A stretch of DNA of 64,000 nucleotides from Ovis canadensis (lineage: Eukaryota; Chordata; Mammalia; Artiodactyla; Bovidae): assembly GCF_042477335.2 (NCBI RefSeq), contig NC_091263.1, positions 72,720,501 through 72,784,500 of the forward strand, in the 5' to 3' direction. The translations under genes and the position numbers were made by a program. Positions within the stretch are counted from its first letter, which is position 1; each line of letters starts with the position of its first letter. The notes beneath the pieces were generated by a model. The model was not told where the DNA came from and did not search any database. It was given only the letters and a program-made list of their open reading frames with translations. Positions 11,660-22,423 of the stretch are shown piece by piece.

Positions 11660-12498
11660 GCTGTTTGCTGCTAATTCTCCAGAGGTTTAAGCTGGTCTGG
11701 AATTGGGAGACGTTTTCTAGAATACCGTTCCCAGCCTGTAGTCCTCCCCAGCTCAAACCTCCCCATTAGAAAAGTCCAGTTTGGAACAGAGAGAGAGGGG
11801 AAAGGTAATGCTAACCCCCCCAGCAGTTCCCACCTTCTAGAAAGTGAGCCACTGGATAAGAGAGAATATTTTCTAAGAGACTATTTTTATATGAATATTT
11901 TATTTATATTGAGTCTGCCTGTATCATTCCACGGCCTGTGCTTCTTCTTAATCCCGGTACTGCCTTTGGGGTAAGGAGGGGCCGGGCCTGGGCGTGGGGT
12001 CAGGCCCCACGGAGACCCTGACTTGCACAGCTGGGTTCTCCAGCCCTGTTGGCCAAGTGGGCAGGAGCAGCCCCAGACGTCTGGGCTGTGCTATCATCAG
12101 TTTCCCCGAGAAGGAGGCAGGTCCCTGGCCCTGGCCTGTTGGGCAGGGCCCCCGAGTGGTGGCCTTGAGCGGAGCCGTGTGGAGCACAGGCTTGTGTCCT
12201 GGGCCCCATGTGACTGTCACAGGGACACATCATAACTGCCTGGCAGAAGTCAGCCAAGGGAGCCCGCTCCTCGTCAGGATGCCCTGCCGCTGCTGGGCGT
12301 CCTCGGTTACGGGGCAGCAGAGCCGGGCGAGGGGCTCCGCTGAGCAGCAGCGCTTCCTGGGTGGCATAGTCCCAGGGCTCAGAAAGGTGTGGATGAGGCC
12401 TCTGCCCTGGGTCCGCCGACATCCAGTGCCTCTCAACCTGGAAGTCTCTCCTCCAGGAGGCTGTGGGTGTCCTAATGCGTGTCTGTTTGCATTTCCCT

Positions 12499-12519
12499 GT
12501 GTGTGTGTGTGAGAGAGAG

Positions 12520-12547
<28 letters not shown>
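12499..12547 (+). repeat. (GT)n-(GA)n-(CA)n compound microsatellite
   Basis: GT repeats (12499-12511), GA repeats (to about 12520), then CA repeats to 12547, inside the predicted 3' UTR. GT and CA arms are complementary, so the transcript can fold into a hairpin of roughly 12 bp with a GA-rich loop. Confidence 0.95.
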
Positions 12548-12550
<3 letters not shown>

Positions 12551-12943
12551 GGATGCTCAGCACTGTCGTGTGACCGCCCCCCCCCCAGCACCTTCTGGGT
12601 GCCGATGTATATGTCTTGTGTGCTCCCGCATGTACATGGCTTTCTGTGTCTCTCTCTCCACGTGCCTGGGAGATTCAGGGTGCTGTGTGCCTGTTGACCT
12701 TCTGGTCCGGGGGGTATCTGCTTGCGGGTGAGAGCTTGTGGTGTGATGCAGGTTGCTGGGATCTTTGGCGATTATGTTGCGCCACCAAGAAGAGATGGCA
12801 CCTCTGAACTCTGTGCCCACAGACACTGATGAAACTCAGATACTTCTGAGTCCCCTAGCCCCACACACTGGGAGCCCCTCGGTGTCTATAGGCGGTGTCA
12901 GACCCCCCAGTGTTAGCGCTGGGCCTGGGTCACAGCGTGGACA

Positions 12944-12949
12944 AATAAA
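12944..12949 (+). terminator. WNT7A: WNT7A polyadenylation signal (predicted)
   Basis: Canonical AATAAA. It is followed about 40-75 nt later by U- and GU-rich sequence (ccttttttgtcttctttaca, then gggtgtctggatgtgtagg), the usual arrangement of a downstream element. It is the only canonical hexamer I noticed between the stop codon and the satellite. Confidence 0.75.
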
Positions 12950-14431
12950 ATGACTGGACAGTTGCTTGACTTCTTCCCTTGGACCTTTTTTGTCTTCTTT
13001 ACATGGGTGTCTGGATGTGTAGGCACGTAAAGGGATGAGTGGATGGACGGATGAATGAGTGGATGGGTGGATAGAAAGATGGATGGGTAATGGATGAGTG
13101 AGTGGGTCAGTGAATGGTTAGACGGATGGGTGAGTGGGTGGATGAATAAGTGGATGGTAATGGATGGGTGGGTAAGTGGTGGATGAGTGAGTGGATAGGT
13201 GGATGCATAGATGGGTGAGTAATGGGTAGGGGGTGAGTGGGTCACTAGGTGGCTAGGTGCATGGATGAATGAGTAAGTGGATGGGTGGATAGAAAGATGG
13301 ATGGGTAATGGATGAGAGGGTCAGTGGAGGGGTAGATGGATGGCTAGATGGATGGATGGATAGCTGGATGGATAATGGATGGATGGGTAGGTGGGAGGTC
13401 AGTGGTAGGTGGATGGATCGGTGAATGCAGAGGTGGATGGGTGAATAGGTAGATGGGTGGGTAAGTGGAAGAATAAGTGGATCACAGATGAGTGGGTAGC
13501 TGGGTGGGTCAGTGGATGGCTAGATGGATGGGTGAGTGGGTGGATGAATAAGTGGGTGGTGATGGACGGGTGAGTAAGTGGGTGGGGTTGGATGAGTGAG
13601 CGGATAGGTGGATGTCCTATAGATGGGTGAGTAATGGGTAGGGGGGTGAGTGGGTCACTAGGTGGCTAGGTGCATGGATGAATGAGTGAGTGGATGAGTG
13701 GATAGAAAGATGGATGGATAGGTAAGTGGGGAGGTGGATGGATGGGTGAGTGAGGAGATGGGTTGATGGATAGATGGATAAAAGGCGGGTTGGTAGGTGG
13801 ATGGGTACGTGGATGAGTGGGTGGATGCACAGATAATGGATAGGTGGGCACATGGGTGGGCCACTCGATGGGGAGAGGGATGGGCGGATGGATAGGTGGG
13901 TGAATGGATAGGTGGATGGAGGGATGCGTGAGTGGATGGAAGATGGGTAAGTGGATGGATAATGGATAGGGAAGTGAGTGGGTGGATAGATGGATGTATT
14001 CTTGGCTAGCAGGATGGATAAGTGGATGGATGGATGGATAATGGGTGGGTAAGTGAGTGGGTTGGTGGATGGGCAAATGGATGAATGGATGGATGAGTGA
14101 GTAGAGGGGTGAATGGATAGATGGATAAATAATAGATAAGTGGGTAGGTAGGTGGGTGGGTGGGAAATGGATGAGTGAGTGGATGGATAATGGATAGGTA
14201 GGTACGTGGGTGGGTCACTGGATGCGTAGATGGATGGGTGGATGAAGAGATGGATAGATGGATATATGGATGGATGAGTGAGTGGATGGAAGATGGGTAA
14301 GTGGATGGACAGAGAGATGGATAGTGGGTGGGTAAGAGGTGGGTGGCTGGGTGGGTGCGAGACGGGTGGGTGGCTGGGTGGGGAGGTGGGCGGACGGGTG
14401 GGTGAGCTGATGACCAGGCGTATAAGTGGAT

Positions 14432-14651
14432 GGATGGATGCTGCTGCTTGTTAGTCACTAAGTCACGTCTGACTCTGACTCCATGGACGGAAGCCTGTCA
14501 GGCTCCTCTGTGCATGGAACTTTCCAGGCAAGAATCCTGAAGAGGGCTGCCATTTCCTTCTCCAGGGACCCTTCCAGACCCAGGGACTGAACCTGCATCT
14601 CCTGCTTGGCAGGTGGATTCTTTACTACTGAGCCACCTGGGAAGCCCAATT
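14432..14651 (-). mobile_element. Bov-tA SINE inside the satellite, copy 1
   Basis: Antisense SINE from gctgctgcttgttagtcact to 'ctgagccacctgggaagccc'. It is followed by a non-tetramer junction (ggacggacagacagatgtta) that also follows the SINE at 15629. Confidence 0.93.
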
Positions 14652-15628
14652 GGACGGACAGACAGATGTTAATGGATGGGTGGGTGGAGGGATGAGTGAG
14701 TGGATGGATAAATGGATAGTTAGATGGTTGGATAATGGACACATGGGTAAGTGGGTGGGTTGATGGATGGGTGGATGGATGGATGGATGAGTGAGTGAAT
14801 GGGTAGACAAAGAGTGAGCTGAAGGGTGGGGATGGGTAAGTAGGTGGATGGATAAAGGATGGTGGGTAGGTGGATGGGTAGATGGATGGCTGGACGGATG
14901 GATGAGTAAGTTGATGGATGGGTGGGTAGGTGGGTGGATGGGTGGGTAGATGAGTAGGTGGATGGATCATGGGTGGGTGGGTAAGTGGGTAGGGGGTGCA
15001 TGGGAAGACAGATGGGTGGATGGATGAGTGAATGGATGGTGGATGGATAAGTAGATGGATAATGGATGATTAGGTAAGTGGGTGGATAGATGAATGAATG
15101 GATTAGTAGCTAGGTGGTTGGATAAGTGAGTGGGTTGGTGGGTGGGTAGAAAGATGAATGGATGGATGAGTGAGTAGATGGGTATATGGGTAGATGGATA
15201 AATAATGGATAGGTGGGTAAGTGGGAGGGTCACTAGAATGGTAGGTGGATGGAGGGATGAGTGGGTGGATGGGAGATGGGAAAGTGGATGGATAATGGAT
15301 GGATAGGTAAGTGGGTGGGTAGATGGATGGATGGAGTAGTAGCTAGATGGATCAGTGGATGAACAGATGGATAGATTAACGGGTGGGTGAGTGAATGGGT
15401 TGGTGGGCAGATGGATAAGTGGATGGGTGGGTGGGTGGATGGATGGATGGATGGATGGATGAGTAAGCTGGATTGGTGGATGGATAATGGATGGGTGGGT
15501 CAGTGAATGGGTGGATGGATGGGTGGATAGGCAGACGGATGGGTGAGTGAGTGAATGGGCAAATAGATAGATGGCTAACGGCTGGGCAGAGAAAGGGGTC
15601 AGTAGATGGGGGGTGGATAAGTAAATAG

Positions 15629-15841
15629 CTTCTGCTGCTGCTAGTCGCTAAGTCATGTCCAGCTTGTGACTCCATGGACTGAAGCCTGCCAGGCTCCTCC
15701 GTGCATGGAATTTTCCAGCCAAGAATCCTGGAGTGGGTTGCCATTTCCTTCTCCAGGGGACCTTCTGGACCCAGGGATGGAACCCATACCTCCTGCTTGG
15801 CAGGTGGGTTCTTCACCACTGAGCTGCCTGGGAAGCCCAAC
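15629..15841 (-). mobile_element. Bov-tA SINE inside the satellite, copy 2
   Basis: Antisense SINE, same orientation and truncation point as the copy about 1.2 kb upstream, with shared right-flank sequence (ggatggacagacggatgtta). This implies one insertion that was later copied with its surroundings. Confidence 0.93.
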
Positions 15842-16180
15842 TGGATGGACAGACGGATGTTAATGGGTGGGTGGGTGGGTGGGTGGGTGGATGGATGGAT
15901 AATGGATGGGTGGGTGGGTGGGTGGGTGGGTGGATGGATGGATAATGGATGGGTGGATGGATAGATGGTTGGATAATGGACGGGTGGGTGGGTGGATGGA
16001 TGGATGGTTGGATAATGGATGGAGGGGTAAGAGGCTGGGTTGGTAGATGGATGTGTGGATGGATGGATAGGTAGATGGTTGGGTGAATGAGTGTGGGTGG
16101 ATGAATGAGCTGATGGGTGGGAGGGTAGGTGGACGGATAGATGAATGGGTGGATAGGTGGGTGGATAGATGGGATTGGGG

Positions 16181-16469
16181 AGAGGAAACATATGGAAGTT
16201 TCTTGCACCCCACCCCAGATCACAGTTTTATCTCTACCTTGGACAACCTACAGCGTCTACCATGAGTACAGGCTCCCCAGTCCTGTGGTTCTTGTGCTCC
16301 TGGTCTCACAGCACCCGAGAAAGGGGAGGCTCTGGCCGCACTCCCCAGACCACTTAATGTTAATCACACAACATGATATCAGAAGTCACCCCGTAACTTC
16401 CATCTCTCCAGGTAAGGAATGGGCCTGGCGTGAGGGCAGCCAGGCCTTTGAGAACAATGCCAGCTCTCA
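16181..16469. other. Unique sequence between satellite and BovB
   Basis: About 290 bp of ordinary complexity; no recognised feature. Confidence 0.5.
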
Positions 16470-16857
16470 TGTGGCACCTTCAGATCAGTTCAGTTCACTC
16501 ACTCAGTCATGTCCGACTCTTTGAGACCCCATGGACTGCAGCACGCCAGGCCTCCCTGTCCATCACCAACTCCTGGAGTTTACTCAAACTCATGGCCATT
16601 GAGTTGGTGATGCCATCCAACAATCTCATTCTCTGTCGTCCCCTTCTCTTCCTGCCTTCAGTCTTTCCCAGCATCAGGGTCTTTTCAAATGAGTCAGCTC
16701 TTCACATCAGGTGGCCAAAGTATTGGAGTTTCAGCTTCATCATCAGCCCTTCCAATGAACACCCTGGACTGATCTCCTTTAGGATAGACTGGTTGGATCT
16801 CCTTGCAGTGCAAGGGACTCTCAAGAGACTTCTCCAACACCACAGTTGTGGCACCTT
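16470..16857 (-). mobile_element. BovB LINE 3' end with target-site duplication
   Basis: Antisense 5'-truncated BovB (16481-16846), from 'cagttcactcactcagtcat' to 'cttctccaacaccacagt'. It is flanked by an 11-bp direct repeat, tgtggcacctt, at 16470-16480 and 16847-16857. Clean boundaries on both sides make this a well-resolved insertion. Confidence 0.96.
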
Positions 16858-16894
16858 AGAATAATATTAATTCCCAAGCCTGGGGCCTGCCTTC

Positions 16895-17065
16895 TCTACA
16901 AGATGCCCAGCTCAGCTGTGCTCTGAGCCCCAGCTTCTTCACCTGAAAAGTGGGGAATAATCCCTACTTCACAGGGCTGTTGTGAAGGTCCTCCCTCCCA
17001 GTAACAACTGCAATGGCCATTTCAGGAGCAGAGCAATGGGTCAATGCTAAATATTAGCATTATTA
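16895..17065 (+). mobile_element. MIR SINE remnant
   Basis: MIR-type order: 'cagcttcttcacctgaaaag', tggggaataatccctacttc, acagggctgttgtgaaggtc, ending in an ATT-rich tail at 17045-17070. The direct repeat described at 17066 starts in this tail. Confidence 0.75.
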
Positions 17066-17346
17066 ATTATTGCTGTTACTGCTATTCTCCCCATAAGGGT
17101 GAGATTCTTCAAATACAGTGTAGAGCAATAAATATTTGGCTCTGTGTTGGGCAAACGTATTTTTTTCCCACTTGAGTTTATTTCTAAAGTGGCTTTTCAA
17201 TAAAACTGACTCTAAAAACGCCAAAATCATAAGAACCTGAATCAAAACTTTGAAAATCCGGGACTGTGGTGTTGAATGCTCAGATGTCGGGGCCCAGGCG
17301 TAACAATACTGAGGGAGGTGAGTCACTCAGCACAGGCCCACTGCAG
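17066..17346. repeat. Direct repeat flanking the L1/BovB complex, left copy
   Basis: Homologous to 22155-22423 in the same orientation. Shared runs include tattctcccca-like, tatttggctc, gtttatttctaaagtggc, tggtgttgaa, and the end gcccactgcagtc/gcccactgcagcc. About 75-80% identical by eye. Confidence 0.88.
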
Positions 17347-17395
17347 TCACACAGGTCTCGGAGGCACAGTGAGTCCCACACAGGACAAGCCCAGG

Positions 17396-18012
17396 GAGAA
17401 ACTCGCCGAGTCACATATTAATCAAACTAACAAAAACTAAATTCAAAGCAAAAAATATTAAAAGCAGCAAGGGAAAAGCGACAAATAGTATACAGTGGAA
17501 TCCCCCAAAGTTTATCAGCTGATTTCTTCAGCAGAAACTCTGCAGGCCAGAAGGGAGTGGCCAGATATATTTAAATCGACGAAAGGGAGAAACCAACAAA
17601 CCAAGATTACTCTACCCAGCAAGGATATCATTCAGATCTGATGGAGAAATCGAAAGCTTTACCGACAAGCAAAAGCTAAAAAAGAGTCAGCACCACCAAA
17701 CTGGCTTTACAACAAATGCTAAAGGAACTTCTTCAAGTGGGAACCACAAGTGAAGAAAAAAGAAAAAGACCTACAAAGGCAAACCCGAAACAGTTAAGAA
17801 AAAGTAAGAGGATCATACAGATCAATAATTACCTTAAATGGAAATGGATTAAATGCTCCAACCAAAACACATGGACTGGCTGAATGGATACAAAAGTAAG
17901 ACCCATACAAAACGCCCACTTCAGACCTGGGGGCACAAGAGAGTGAAACTGAGGGGCTAAAAAAGATACTCCACGCAAACAGAAATCAGAGGGAACCCGC
18001 AGTAGCAACACT
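17396..18012 (+). mobile_element. L1 LINE, 5' portion (ORF2 start region)
   Basis: Follows the mammalian L1 ORF1-end/ORF2-start region: 'gcagcaagggaaaagcgaca', then ggaaatggattaaatgctcc, and near the right end gatactccacgcaaac and agtagcaacactc. Coding frames are broken. The left boundary is approximate. It is interrupted at 18013 by an antisense BovB and resumes at 19921 further along ORF2. Confidence 0.85.
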
Positions 18013-19920
18013 CGGTTCAGTTCAGTTGCTCAGTCGTGTCCGACTCGTTGCGACCCCATGAACTGCAGCACACCAGACCTCCCTGTCCATTACCAACTCC
18101 CAGAGCCTACCCAAACTCATCTCCATTGAGTCGGTGATACCGTCCAACCATCTCATCCTCTGTCGTCCCCTTCTCCTCCTGCCCTCAATCTTTCCCAGCA
18201 TCAGGGTCTTTTCAAATGAGTCAGCTCTTTGCATCAGGTGGCCAAAGGATTGGAGCTTCAGCTTCAGCATCAGTCCTTCCAATGAATATTCAGGATTGAT
18301 TTCCTTTAGGGTGGACTGGTTGGATCTCCTTGCAGTCCAAGGGACTCTCAAGAGTCTTCTCCAACACCACAGTTCCAGAGCATCAATTCTTTGGTGCTCA
18401 GCTTTCTTCACAGTCCAACTCTCACATCCATACATGACTACTGGAAAAACCATAGCCTTGACTAGACAGACCTTTGTTGATGAAGTAATGTCTCTGCTTT
18501 TGAATATGCTGTCTAGGTTGGTCATAACTTTCCTTCCAAGGATTAAGCGTCTTTTAATTTTATGGCTGCAATCACCATCTGCAGTGATTTTGGAGCCCAA
18601 AAAAATAAAGTCAGCCACTGTTTCCCCATCTATTTGCCATGAAGTGATGGGACCAGACGCCATGGTCTTAGTTTTCTGAATGTTGAGCTTTCAGCCAACT
18701 TTTTCACTCTCCCCTTTCACTTTCATCAAGAGGCTCTTTAGTTCTTTTTCACTTTCTGCCATAAGGGTGGTGTCATTTGCACATCTGAGGTTATTGATAT
18801 TTCTCCCAGCAATCTTGATTTCAGCTTGTGCTTCTTCCAGCCCAGCGTTTCTCATGATGTACTCTGCATAGAAGTTAAATAAGCAGGGTGACGATGTATA
18901 GCCTTGACGTACTCCTTTTCCTCTTTGGAACCAGTCTATTGTTCCATGTCCGGTTCTAACTGTTGCTTTCTAACCTGCATACAGATTTCTCAAAAGGCAG
19001 GTCAGATGGTCTGGGATTCCCATCTCTTTCAGAATTTTCCACAGTTTATTGTGATCCACACAGTCAAAGGCTTTGGCACAGTCAATAAAGCAGAAATAGA
19101 TATTTTTCTGGAAATCTCTTCCATTTTCCATGATCCAGCGGATGTTGGCAATTTGATCTCTGGTTCCTCTGCCTTTTTGAAAACCAGCTTGAATATCTGG
19201 AAGTTCACGGTTCACATATTGCTGAAGCCTGGCTTGGAAAATTTTGAGCGTTACTCTACTAGCGTGTGAGATGAATGTAGTTTGAGCATTCTTTGGCATT
19301 GCCTTTCTTTGGGATTGGAATGAATACTGACCTTTTCCAGTCCTGTGGCCATTGCTGAGTTTTCCAAATTTGCTGGCATATTGAGTGCAGCACTTTCACA
19401 GCATCATCTAGGATTTGAAATAGCTCAACTGGAATGCCATCACCTCCACTAGCTTTGTTCTTAGTCATGCTTCCTAAGGCCCAGTTGACTTCACTTTCCA
19501 GAACGTCTGGTTCTAGCTGAGTGATCACACTATCATGATTATCTGGGTCATGAAGATCTTTTTTGTACAGCTCTTCTGTGTATCTTCTTTTCTTGAAATC
19601 TTCCCCTCTGTTAGGTCCATACCATCTCTGCCCTTTATTGAACCCATCTTTGCATGAAATATTCCCTTGGTAGCTCTAATTTTCTTGAAGAGATCTTTCT
19701 ATTGATTTTTCCTGTATTTCTTTGCACTGATCACTGAGGAAGGCTTTCTTATCTCTTCTTGTTATTCTTCGGAACTCTGCATTCAAATGGGTATATCTTT
19801 CCTTTTCTCCTTTGCTTTCCCTTCTCTTCTTTCCACAGCTATTTGTAAGGCCTCCTCAGACAGCCATTTTGCTTTTTTGCATTTCTTTTTCTTGCGGATG
19901 GTCTTGATCCCTGTCTCCTG
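18013..19920 (-). mobile_element. BovB (RTE) LINE, 1.9 kb, antisense, defective
   Basis: Minus-strand reading gives the BovB reverse transcriptase in pieces. The N-terminal RT part is at 19528-19259, and the region with KAFDCVDH (RT motif A) at 19299-18970. A 213-residue C-terminal frame is at 18663-18022, including the [11 protein letters not shown] segment. Frames are separated by stops and frameshifts. The RT catalytic YADD box reads CAND (plus-strand 18770-18783), losing one catalytic aspartate. The 5' end lacks the endonuclease-proximal third relative to a full BovB of about 3.2 kb. The right end joins L1 sequence through a shared 'tac'. Confidence 0.95.
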
Positions 19921-22152
19921 TACCTCAACATAATAAAGACCAAATACAACGAGCCCACAGCAAACATCACTCTCGATGGTGACAAACTGAAAGCACTTCC
20001 TCTAAGGTCAGGAACAAGACAAGGATGTTCACTCTCACCGCTATTATTCACTGTCACTTTGGAAGGCCAGCCGTGGCAATCAGAGAAGAAAAAGCAATAA
20101 AGGAAATCCAAATTGGAAAGGAAAACTGTCACTGTTTGCAGATGACATGATACTTTACGTAGAAAATCCTAAAGATGCTACCAGAAAACTACCGGTGCTA
20201 ATCAATGAATCTGGTACAGTTGCTGGATACAGAATTAATGCACAGAAATCCCCTGCTTTCCTATACACTAACGATGAAAGATCAGAAAGAGGAATTAAGG
20301 AAACAATTCCATTTACCATTGCAAAAAAAAAAAAAAAAAACCTAGGAATAAACCTGCCTAAGGAGGCAGAAGACCTGTACTCGGAAAACCATAAGCTACT
20401 GATGAAGACGCAAACAGATGGGAAGATATACCATGTTGCTGGATTGGAAGACTCAATATTGCGAAAATGACCATACTACCAAAAGCAATCTACAGATTCA
20501 GGGTAATCCCTCTCAAATTGCTAATGGCATTTTTCACAGGATTAGATTTTTAAAATTTACGCTTTGTATGGAAACACAAAAGATGCCAAATAGTCAAAGC
20601 AATCTTGAGAAAGAAAACCAGAGCTGGAGGAGTCAGGCTCCCTGACTTCAGACAAGACTACAAAGCTGCCGTCATCAACACTGTCTGGTAGTGACACAGA
20701 AACTCACACACAGGTCAATCCAACAGGACAGAAACCCCAGAGATAAACCCACATAACTCTAATCACCTAACCTGACAAAGGAGGCTAGAATATACAATGG
20801 ACCAAAGACAGTCTCTTCAGTAAGTGGTGCTAGGAAGATTGGACAGCTACCTGTAAAAGGCTGAAATAAGAACACCTCCTAACACCATACACGAAAGTGG
20901 GCTGAAGATCTGAATGCAAGACTGGACGCTGTAAAACTCTTAGAGGAAAACACAGACAGAACACTTTTGGACATAAATCACAGCAAAATCTTCCTGACCC
21001 ATCTCTTAGAGTAATGAAAATAAAGACAAAAATAAACAAATGGGACTTAAAAGCTTTTTCACAGCAAAGAAAGCCATGACGATCAACGACACATGCTCCT
21101 CTGAAAAGGAGAAAAAACTGGCAAATGGAGCGACAGATAGGAATCAACCTCCAAAATGTACAGACAGTTCATGCAGCTCAGTATCAAACAAACAAACAAC
21201 AGAATCAAAAACTGGGCCGAAGACCTAAACAGACATTTCTCTAAAGAAAACACAGAGATGGGCAACAAATGCAGGAAACGATGCTCAACACTGCTCATTA
21301 TTAGAGACGCGCAAATCAAAACCACAATGAGGTGCCACCTCACCCCAGCCAGAATGGCCATCGCCCGAAAATCTACGAACAACAAATGCTGGAGAGGATT
21401 TACTGGAGAAAAAGGGAACCCTCTTTCCCTGCTGGTGGAAGTGTAAACTGAGACAGCCACTATGGGGAACAGTGTGGAGGTTCCAGAAAAAATTAAAAAT
21501 AAAGCTACCATTGACTCAGCAACCCCACTGCTGGATGGTTATACCCTGAGAAACCCGTCATTCAAAAAGACACACGTAGCCCAATGTTCATGCAGCACTC
21601 TTTACGATAGCCGGGACGTGGAAGGAGCGTAAATATCCATCAGCAGATGAATGGATAAAGATGGGGCACCTAGTACAATGGGATATTACTCAGCCATTAA
21701 AAGGAATGAAACTGGTTAACTTTCAGAGCCATGCATGGACCTAGACACTGTCATACAAAGCGAAGTAAGTGAGAAAGAAAAACAGACATCGCATATTAGC
21801 ACACACACATGTCTCTACGCCACATCTACAACAGTGCAACAGATGAGCATACATGCAAAGCGGAAACAGAGGCACGGAGTTAGAGAGCAGACACGGACAG
21901 CAAGGGAGGGCGGGGAGGTGCGGTGGGCGGAGCTTAGGGTTAGCACATTCGCACGCCTGCGCACAAAACAGGTCCTAAGGAGAACACGCTGCATGGCACA
22001 GAGGACTCGACTCAGTGCCCCGTGGGGGGTCTAGACGGGAAGGAAATCCAAAACGGGATACGTGTATACCTACGGGCTGATTCACTTTGCTGTACGGCAG
22101 AGACCAACACGGCATTGTAAAGCCCCTATACTCCAGTGAAAACTTAAAAACC
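19921..22152 (+). mobile_element. L1 LINE, ORF2 RT region to 3' end
   Basis: Continues the L1 of 17396-18012 after the BovB, but about 1 kb or more of ORF2 between the two parts is missing. The RT catalytic FADD is intact at 20135-20146. Downstream follow the C-terminal ORF2 text and the 3' UTR ('ctactcagccattaaaagga' style), ending at gtaaagcccctatactccag with a short A-rich tail. Multiple frame breaks and an A18 run at 20322-20340. Confidence 0.92.
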
Positions 22153-22423
22153 CCACTGCTACTGTTACTGCCATTCTCCCCACAAGGATGAGGTTCCTCC
22201 AGCACGGCATACGGTAATCAGTATTTGGCTCCATGTTGGGCAAAGGTATTTTTCCCCCTCTTTGGTTTATTTCTAAAGTGGCTCTTCAACAAAACAGACT
22301 TTAAACAGGTGCAAATCCTAAGAGGCCAAATCAAGAATTAGGAAGTCCAGGACTTTGGTGTTGAAAGCCCACGTGTAACAAACTGCAGGAGGTGAGCGGC
22401 TCAGCACGGGCCCACTGCAGCCC
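22153..22423. repeat. Direct repeat flanking the L1/BovB complex, right copy
   Basis: Second copy of 17066-17346, starting immediately after the L1 tail. It matches ctgttactgccattctcccc through gggcccactgcagcc, with a small deletion near 22372. Sequence beyond 22423 no longer matches the left copy. Confidence 0.88.

Larger units (their letters stand above)
11045..12968 (+). other. WNT7A: WNT7A 3' UTR (predicted extent)
   Basis: From the TGA (11042-11044) to about 20 nt past the AATAAA at 12944, giving about 1.9 kb. The first 300 nt are extremely GC-rich. 11340-11415 is AU-rich with an AUUUAUUUA nonamer. The rest is mixed, with simple repeats at 11624-11659 and 12499-12547. No interspersed repeat is seen within it, unlike the flanks on both sides. 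The 3' end is inferred from signal sequences only; a shorter isoform could use the ATTAAA-like hexamer at 11379-11384. Confidence 0.7.
13004..16180 (+). repeat. 3.2-kb degenerate TGGA/TGGG tetranucleotide satellite
   Basis: Continuous array of tgga, tggg, tgag, taag and similar tetramers, interrupted only by two antisense SINEs (14432-14651, 15629-15841). Longer-period structure is visible: a segment of about 65 bp at 13209 recurs at 13621 (offset 412 bp), and other blocks recur at an offset of about 402 bp. The + strand is G-rich, with pure (GGGT)n runs at 15865-15889 and 15908-15931. The long minus-strand open frames rich in Pro, Thr, His, Ser and Ile are products of the tetramer, not genes. 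Confidence 0.97.

Noticed and set aside
13004..16180. CRISPR-like or coding tandem repeat
   Set aside because: No spacer/repeat alternation and a eukaryotic context; it is a simple tetranucleotide array.
13617..16223. Long minus-strand open frames rich in His, Pro, Ser, Thr and Ile across the satellite
   Set aside because: They are translations of the TGGA/TGGG tetramer, which lacks stop codons in some frames; no start context, domain or exon structure.
20147..20470. Possible functional reverse transcriptase
   Set aside because: Part of a broken L1 ORF2 with stops, frame changes, a large internal deletion and a nested BovB.
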